Source of the DNA: Neoechinorhynchus agilis
Taxonomy: Eukaryota > Acanthocephala
DNA length: 64,000 bases
Assembly: GCA_051530055.1 (NCBI GenBank)
Contig: CM121342.1
Location: 13,454,001-13,518,000, forward strand
Direction of reading: 5' to 3'
Position numbers and translations under genes: made by a program. Shown here piece after piece: positions 57,911-64,000 of this stretch; position 1 is the first letter of the stretch, and every line of letters starts with the position of its first letter. Below the pieces are notes generated by a model. The model ran no database searches. It was given only the letters and a program-made list of their open reading frames with translations, and was not told the origin of the DNA.

Positions 57911-58434
57911 TTTCTTATTGCTTAAAATGTTTACATTGCGGTAAATACTAGATGGTCAATGTATCTAAATTGGAAAGGCGTGCTATTTTCAAGCTGTGTG
58001 TTTCTGGTTATTGTACGCACAGAAGCATACTTATAGCAGCTTTATGCTTAAATTTTAAGAATACGTTCGAGTTCATTGAAAATTATCTGATTGTGTGCGA
58101 TAAGCAAATCATGATATATTTTCTACATTAACAATTCACACATTTATAACCCGTTCATAATAACTGTATAAATATTTTTGAAACCATTAACCTCAAGCAT
58201 ATTTTAATCATCACTTTTAATTGGCAATGTTCGAAGCCATTGAAGCGCCGCAACAATTCGCAAAGTTTCTAACAGTAACAAAAATTTGCGAGAAACAAGA
58301 GTTGAGAGGAAAAATCGAAAAACAAGATTTTTAAAACGGAGCAACCGCGATCGCCCAGATGAAATTTATTTGACATTTAGAATGGTATCATAGATGTGCG
58401 TGTGAAAAACCGAGTTCGACGTTTCAGATCGTAG
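57911..58434. other. Spacer
   Basis: AT-rich, nothing recognised. Confidence 0.4.
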
Positions 58435-59100
58435 TTGCCCGAAAGTTTGAACTGCGGTCGCCATAATGTTCGATTCTCGCACCGGCACCTGAAAACGTCC
58501 TTAAAAGCCCGTCTCAAATGTGCCAATTGGTATGACGAGCTGCCGTGGGTCCTGCTGGGCATGAGGACATCGCCTAAATCCGATTTTGGGACGTCATCCG
58601 CTGAACAAGTCTACGGGAGCCCAATTAGAGTTCCCAGCGATTTCGTTAGCCCTACACCGACACTAGCCAATCAAGGAAACGAACTCGAAAGTTTGCGCGA
58701 TCGGATCCGTCCGTTAGTCCCTGTACCGACGTCACGGCATGGAAATATCACGACCTACGTCCCAAAAGCCCTTAAGATCGCACGCCATATGTTCGTCAGG
58801 AGTGAGCAGATTGGAGGACTGCTGATGCCAGCATACAGAGGACCCTACAGAGTAATCGAAGCAGGTGAAAAATATTTCACGATTGATTATGGAGGACGCA
58901 ACGAAACGATTCCGATAGACAGGCTGAAACCCGCGCATTGTGACCCTTCCTCTACAGTCGAAGCCGACATACCACGCAAGCGAGAACGGCCACGGAAGGA
59001 CTTAGCGGAGCCTCTAGGGGGAGCTGTGTGGCGAGTACGTCAGAGGTCCACCAATCGATATGCACGCATGATGCATGGAGTACAACTAGAAAACAGAGCG
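58435..59100 (+). mobile_element. Gypsy C fragment (CsRn1-like integrase end)
   Basis: About 220 codons of a different Gypsy lineage: L-P-W-V-L-L-G-M-R-T-S-P, then S-S-A-E-Q-V-Y-G-S-P-I-R-V-P, Y-R-G-P-Y-R-V-I-E and I-D-R-L-K-P-A-H. That is the integrase C-terminus in the CsRn1/Kabuki-like group. It is fused at about 59101 to RT of Gypsy B. Confidence 0.8.
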
Positions 59101-61354
59101 CACCCGCGAACTCACCTTGGCGAGCCCAAGCTATTGTCGTCAAGCGCGAAAATGGGAAAAAGCGACTTGTCGTTGACTTTTCGCCGACTATAAATAGGTT
59201 CACGTACTTGGACGCTTATCCGCTTCCCAAATTAAGCTATCCTGTAAACGAAATCGCAAAATATAGATATTTCAGCCACTTAAACCTAAAAGACGCTTAC
59301 TATCAGGTACCTATACAGATCAAAGAGCGCAATTTTACAGCTTTCGAAGCTTGCGGAAAACTCTATCGCTTTACGCGATTCCCCGTGGGAGTGGCAAATG
59401 GAGTGGCCGCCTTTCAGAGATTCATGAACCACGTAATTGATGGAAACGAATTAAAAGCTACCTTTGCCTATTTGGACGACGTTATTGTATGTGGCAAAAC
59501 CCGTGAAGAACACGATGTCAATCTAAACCGTCTTAAAAAGTCACATCGCTTGCCGGATTGAAGTTGAACGAAGCAAATAGTACGTTTTGCAAAGAAACCA
59601 TTCGAGTATTAAGATACGAGATCGGCGCAGGACAGCTGAAACCAGATCCTTCGCGGCTTAAACCCTTGGACGAAATCCGAACTCCATCGAACAAAGCGAC
59701 CTTAAGGCGTTTATTGGGATTTTTTGCGTATTACAGTCGGTGGATTTCTAATTATTCCACAAAAATCAAACCGCTAATCGCTGCCGACTTATCTTTTCCT
59801 CTTGATCACAAAGAAATCGATGTCATTCGTAGCTTGAAGGAAGATATTAAAAAAGCTACTGTGAATGCGATTGAGGACGATGGAAAATTCACTCTGGAAT
59901 GCGATGCGTCAGACAATGCCATAGGGGCGGCCCTTTTTCAGAACAATGGACCTGTAGCGTTTTATAGTCGAACATTATCGAAATATGAAAAACGCTATCA
60001 TATCATGAAGTGCCACCTCTCAACGCGCCATTTCACCGTTATCACAGATCAGCGTTCCATTTCCTTCATGCTAAATCAACGACACGCCGGGAAGATCCGG
60101 AACGACAGGATTTTGCAGTGGAATCTACAGTTATCGATGTTCTCCTATAGTATCCGATTCCGACCCGGTAAAGACAATTTGAGTGCAGACGCACTATCGA
60201 GAAATGTATGTGCGTCAATGAACATATCGTTCAATAAACTAAAAGACGTTCAGCGGTCTTTCGGCCATCCCGGATACACTAGACTACTCCACTTCATTCG
60301 ACAGCAAAACTTACCGTTCGATTTGAATGACGTGCGAAAGATCACTGCAGAATGCCCCATTTGCTGCCACTTGAAAACTCGCTTTTTCAAACCTCAATCG
60401 AGCTTGGAATTGATAAAAGCGATGGCGCCCTGGGAGAGAATCCCCGTGGACTTCAAAGGACCCTTACCAACGTCAACGCACGGATACAAATATTTATTCG
60501 TGGCAATAGACGAGTTTTCTCGTTACCCTATAGCATTCGCTTGTAAGGACACCTCGGCTGACAGCGCCAAATTATGCCTCGAACGAATATTCTCGCTCTT
60601 TGGATGTCCCTCCTTTATCCACTCTGATCGCGGCTCCTGCTTCACCTTTAGAACATTACGCGATTGGCTAACTTCGCTAAGGATATGCTCAAGTCACACA
60701 ACCTCCTATCGTCCTCAAGCCAATGGACAATGTGAACGTCTCAATGGTACCCTTTGGAAGACGATCCTCCTAACATTGGAAGACAAGTCTTAACCAATAA
60801 CAAAGTGGGACGAAGCGTTGGTACAAGCTCTGGGAAATCTAAGATCGCTGCTTTGTACCTCTACTGGAAAGACACCTCACGAGCGAATGTTCTGCTATGA
60901 AAGGAGAGTACCGATTGGAGTTAACCTTCCTTGATGGCTCCGATCTGGAGAATCCGTATGGGTGAAGAATGTGCCCGCGAAATCGAAAAGTGAAGATTCT
61001 GTCCAAAAAGCCAAATTGATCGATATCAATGAAAAATACTGTATAGTTAAATACCCTGATGGACGTCAGGACTCAATCTCGACACTAAGAATAGCCCCCG
61101 CTTGCGATACGAGCGCTTCGGACGTAACAGTGAAGGAATCTCAAGTGCCGGAAGGTGGGGTACCGAATGACATTACATGTGATGTCGAAAAAGAAGATAA
61201 CCTTGACGGGCAACCTACTTCAGACGAGCCTGTTGAACAAACTACTTCGGATACTGCGCATCAGGTACGAGGTTCGACGTGGACATCCGAAAACAGAAAG
61301 CTGGTCCGTCGCTCGACTCGCTTCCGTAAAGAATCCGGCGGAAGGTTTATGTGA
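59101..61354 (+). pseudogene. Gypsy B pol, second copy
   Basis: Matches 52234-54544 at about 98%. It starts inside RT (after the junction with Gypsy C), with no protease or gag. RT Y-L-D-D is intact (about 59470). The same -1 shift at the A-run is present (59536-59540). About 50 bp are missing in RNase H near 60005, removing the E-K-E-A-L-A segment. Integrase is open to 60793, with H-S-D-R-G-S and N-G-Q-C-E-R intact, then a TAA where the first copy has W. The tail follows to 61354. Its defects are different from those of the first copy. Confidence 0.88.
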
Positions 61355-61486
61355 ATTGCGATATAGATCGATGCGCTTAATTAAATTATGCGCTATTTCA
61401 GTATAAAACCTCCCACGTGCGCGCGGTGCGTGCATCCATCATTAGTGTCCGTTTTGTTTAATAAAAGCCAACTAAGGGCCATCACA
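61350..61486 (+). repeat. Gypsy B 3' LTR
   Basis: 137 bp partner of 47510-47646, with TATAAAA at 61402-61408. The pol stop overlaps its first bases. The purine-rich GGCGGAAGG just upstream is the likely plus-strand primer site. Confidence 0.9.
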
Positions 61487-61491
61487 AACGT

Positions 61492-62303
61492 AAGAAAAGT
61501 AACCATTCTGAAAGTGCACAAAAAGCATCTCTAAGTCGCGGAGCATCTGACTGCAAAGATCTTTACCCCCGAATCAAAAAATACAACCATCGCATGGGAT
61601 TTTGTTGGAAAAAATCTGTTATACTGAATGCTCCATTGTCCTTGCTTTTTAGGGACTATATAGTCTGTTTAGAATACCTTTGTGAGTTTGGGAACCCAAA
61701 ATGTTCATAAGGATTCCTTGTTTATCTTAATCAAGAAGTACTCCTTTCTCGATTGACGCCTCAACAACGGGGTATTTTCACTCAAAACATTTTGCACTTC
61801 GCCCCGATCAGATGGCTCTGGTGGGAGCTTATGGGAAAAATCTCGAACCGTTTTGCCGTTTTTAGCAAACAAAGCGAATGAACGCCGGTTTTATACGAAG
61901 CACAGTTATGCAGCGTACAATCATTGCAATAAAAATAAGTAATATTTTTGGATAAATGACACAGAAAGACGGACAATGATTTTTTTATGAAATTGCGATT
62001 TAAAAGAAGTAACCTTTCTAGTTTATAGAAAAGAACGCGACAGTTGGGGAGAAACACCGTTTCTTTTTTCTAATCATAAATTCAACATCATTTTTAGGCA
62101 ACTGTCTGCATGATTTTAACAATCCAACGCATACAATTATGTTTATCTAGCATTTCGATCATTTCAATTCGCGAAACCCGCAGAACATAAAAATGTGGAA
62201 CTATTTTATAGCTCAAAAACATACAGTGCAGATATCTAAATTTGAAACCAAAGAAATAGCATTTATTGAGCATAAAATGCATCAAGAATTTTCGATAGCT
62301 CAA
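61492..62303. other. Intergenic
   Basis: No supported gene. Probably the 3' flank of the Tctex-type gene. Confidence 0.4.
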
Positions 62304-62693
62304 TCACGGATTTATTACATAGTAACTTACAATGAACACAATGACTGTGCAAATGAATGATGGGCACTGAAAGTTTATTCTAATCGCATGATCATTGGAC
62401 TCTTCCCAATAACATTGGGCTTTAATTCGAACTTTCCCAGGTTCATTCTTGACTTCTCGCGTATAAACATGAACTACAAATCTATAGGGAAGATCGCAAT
62501 TTTGCGCCATTTGAATCATTTTATCCTTTATAAAAATGGACGTATCATCAAACTCGCTGCGATTTATTGATGCGTACGTTCGATTCAAGAATTTTGTTTC
62601 GAGGTAATCTTCAATAAACAATTTTGCTTTGGAAACGTCAAAACCGTTCTTAAATTTGTCGGAACGAATTTGTTGAGAAGCTTGTTTTGCCAT
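62304..62693 (-). CDS. Tctex1-type dynein light chain
   Basis: 129 residues from the ATG at 62693. The C-terminal half is a Tctex-1/DYNLT fold: I-K-D-K-M, then Y-R-F-V-V-H-V-Y-T, K-A-Q-C-Y-W and a final S-Y-Y, as in TCTEX1D2/DYNLT2B light chains of cytoplasmic and intraflagellar dynein-2. A donor-like GTAAGT at about 62338 could make the last residues spliced instead, so the C-terminus is uncertain. Confidence 0.72.
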   Translation of the reverse strand: MAKQASQQIRSDKFKNGFDVSKAKLFIEDYLETKFLNRTYASINRSEFDDTSIFIKDKMIQMAQNCDLPYRFVVHVYTREVKNEPGKVRIKAQCYWEESNDHAIRINFQCPSFICTVIVFIVSYYVINP

Positions 62694-62989
62694 TATTTAA
62701 CGATCACATATATTTTAATCAATTGTACGAGAAAAATATTGCCATGGTTTCTACGGAACACTTAGTTCTATTCGGCAAATGTTCATTGGATCAATGTAGA
62801 ACTCGATAAGAAATAATTTCGATCATCACACATTTGTAGTTTGGTCGACTTCTATGAATATTGAAATGACTGTGGAAAAGATCTCTGATCCACATTGGTC
62901 ATCAGGCTAAACTGCAATATTACACCCACATTTGGGCAGGCATTCATGAGATCAAAGGCGTCAAACTTTATGAGAAAACAAATAGTGTA

Positions 62990-63585
62990 AAGCTTTTACA
63001 CTCACTTGGATTTCCCCCAATGTTATCCTTATGAGTTCGTCATTTGTTGCATTGTCAGCTGATTTTCCCGACCGCATGTATATATTTCTTTTTATTGATA
63101 GTTGCAACCTTATTATCCTCCCCGATGACTGATTTATTTGTACGAATTTTCGTCTGCATGCAGACCTCTTCAGGTATCTAGAATAGTACATGGTGAGTGT
63201 AGCTTGGGCAGAACTCGGGTGCCCGGGGTTGTTAGGCCCGCGGGTGATCTGTCACCCCCCTGAGCAGGTCTTAGTTTGTATGGAATCTTCAGCTTCCAGC
63301 TTGGGGTATTCCCCTCCATACAGTTGTTGATTATCATTACCGCCTCTTTGATTACCCTCCTTTTCCAGTCACTCTCGATCATGATCTGATGAGCATCCTC
63401 AAATCCGATTTCATGATTCGTTTTTACAACATGATTACTGATGGCGGATGACGTATCTGCTCTGCGCACACAATATTTGTGCTGGTTAATGCGCTTTTTT
63501 AGTCCTTGACTTGTTTGTCCAACATAATATTTTCCGTATTGTCGGCATGGTACTTTATAGATTGTACTTTTATCCTCTTGTTTTT
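62990..63585 (-). mobile_element. Penelope-like element 3' part (GIY-YIG endonuclease)
   Basis: On the minus strand, I-Y-K-V-P-C-R-Q-Y-G-K-Y-Y-V-G-Q-T begins at about 63566. H-E-I-G-F and the R-R-V-I-K-E-A helix follow: a well-preserved GIY-YIG endonuclease (Y, Y-V-G, R, H, E present). The frame ends at 63170 and a 3' UTR follows. The RT half is missing because the copy is cut at about 63585. Confidence 0.82.
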
Positions 63586-63601
63586 AAAGAAATCATCTTC
63601 C

Positions 63602-64000
63602 ATATTTCCTTTAGTTTATGCGGATGATATATTCTTATTTTGTAAAGCTAGAACATCTTCTATTCTAACGAATAATATAGCCAATTTTATGCAATCTTTG
63701 TCGTCGGAACTTAGGAAAGCCAATTTAGTTACAAACAATAGCAAAACTTTCTTTATTCCACTGACTAAAACTTTGGCTTCGAGGAAGCTTCTAATTAATG
63801 AATTATCTTCTAATTTCAATTTCCCTAATATCAATTTTAGATCGCATTCCAAGATTTTAGGTGTTGATTTCCCCTGTAAAAATCACAGAATTTTTATAAA
63901 CTCTTCCTTTAAAAGTCTTCTGACAAAAACAGATATTTTTATCAAAAGTGCCAAAAGGTTATCAATTTCCCCACCTTTTATTTCTAAAGTGTTAAAAATA
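63602..64000 (+). mobile_element. Non-LTR RT fragment, running off the window
   Basis: An open frame without a start codon, 133 codons to the edge. It contains P-L-V-Y-A-D-D-I-F-L-F (about 63608-63640, intact catalytic Y-A-D-D), N-N-S-K-T-F-F and S-K-I-L-G-V-D-F, in the order of RT motifs of LINEs. Composition is AT-rich, unlike the LINE family elsewhere here. It lies head to head with the Penelope-like fragment. Confidence 0.8.

Larger units (their letters stand above)
47510..61486 (+). mobile_element. Gypsy B nest bounded by paired LTRs
   Basis: A 5' LTR at 47510 and a 3' LTR at 61350 of equal length (137 bp) enclose 13.7 kb. Inside are gag, an R2-like insertion, a first pol, a 25 bp LTR stub, two LINE copies, a small gene, a fragment of another Gypsy, and a second pol ending at the 3' LTR. 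AACGT occurs just outside both ends (47502-47506, three bases before the TG, and 61487-61491), so the two LTRs could bound one original insertion later expanded by duplication and nested insertion. The LTRs differ at about 8 of 137 positions. Confidence 0.75.

Overview
This is animal genomic DNA from an invertebrate with a compact genome. It carries single-copy metazoan housekeeping genes (importin-9-like, EMC8/9, chondroitin synthase, a Tctex-type dynein light chain, an SLC17 transporter). These are split by very short GT-AG introns; eight of the ten I could place in frame are 33-53 bp. Many Gypsy, Penelope-like and non-LTR retrotransposon copies fill the space between genes. There is no bacterial gene layout, CRISPR array or rRNA. 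Tiny introns, an AT-rich base and this element mix would suit a clade I (Trichuris/Trichinella-like) nematode, but a flatworm or another small-genome invertebrate is possible. I cannot name the species.

Region 1-20.4 kb is a tandem segmental duplication. Copy 1 (1-11381, running off the left edge) and copy 2 (12549-20440) share a Penelope-like fragment, the 3' half of a Gypsy element (Gypsy A), a foldback element, an intronless SLC17 transporter (one residue different in 488) and a two-exon gene of unknown function. The copies differ in structure. Copy 1 holds the full-length Gypsy A and 700 bp of 5' flank; copy 2 has 201 bp of unrelated filler there. Copy 1 has a broken version of the unknown gene, cut off at a CELF-like RRM3 fragment; copy 2 has it intact.

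Region 20.4-28.5 kb holds a decayed LINE, a decayed Penelope-like element, three small host gene models (including a three-exon membrane protein with a PPxY motif) and a truncated R2-like (restriction-like-endonuclease) retrotransposon.

Region 29.8-47 kb is the gene-rich core: importin-9-like (4 exons, minus), a TASOR-like pseudo-PARP gene (minus), a secreted protein of unknown function (minus), chondroitin synthase (plus), EMC8/9 (minus) and a secreted SNase-like nuclease (plus). LINE fragments and a 143 bp inverted-repeat element lie between them.

Region 47.5-61.5 kb is a nest bounded by a pair of 137 bp LTRs (Gypsy B). A nearly full-length R2-like element sits inside gag, flanked by an 8 bp direct repeat. 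Pol is present twice, and each copy is broken in a different enzyme. Between them lie a LINE in each orientation, a small host-like gene, and a fragment of a third Gypsy lineage fused to the second pol copy. The 5' LTR and the sequence just after it form a perfect 15 bp stem, suggesting self-primed reverse transcription. The window ends with a Tctex-type gene, a Penelope-like GIY-YIG fragment and, head to head with it, an RT fragment that runs off the right edge.
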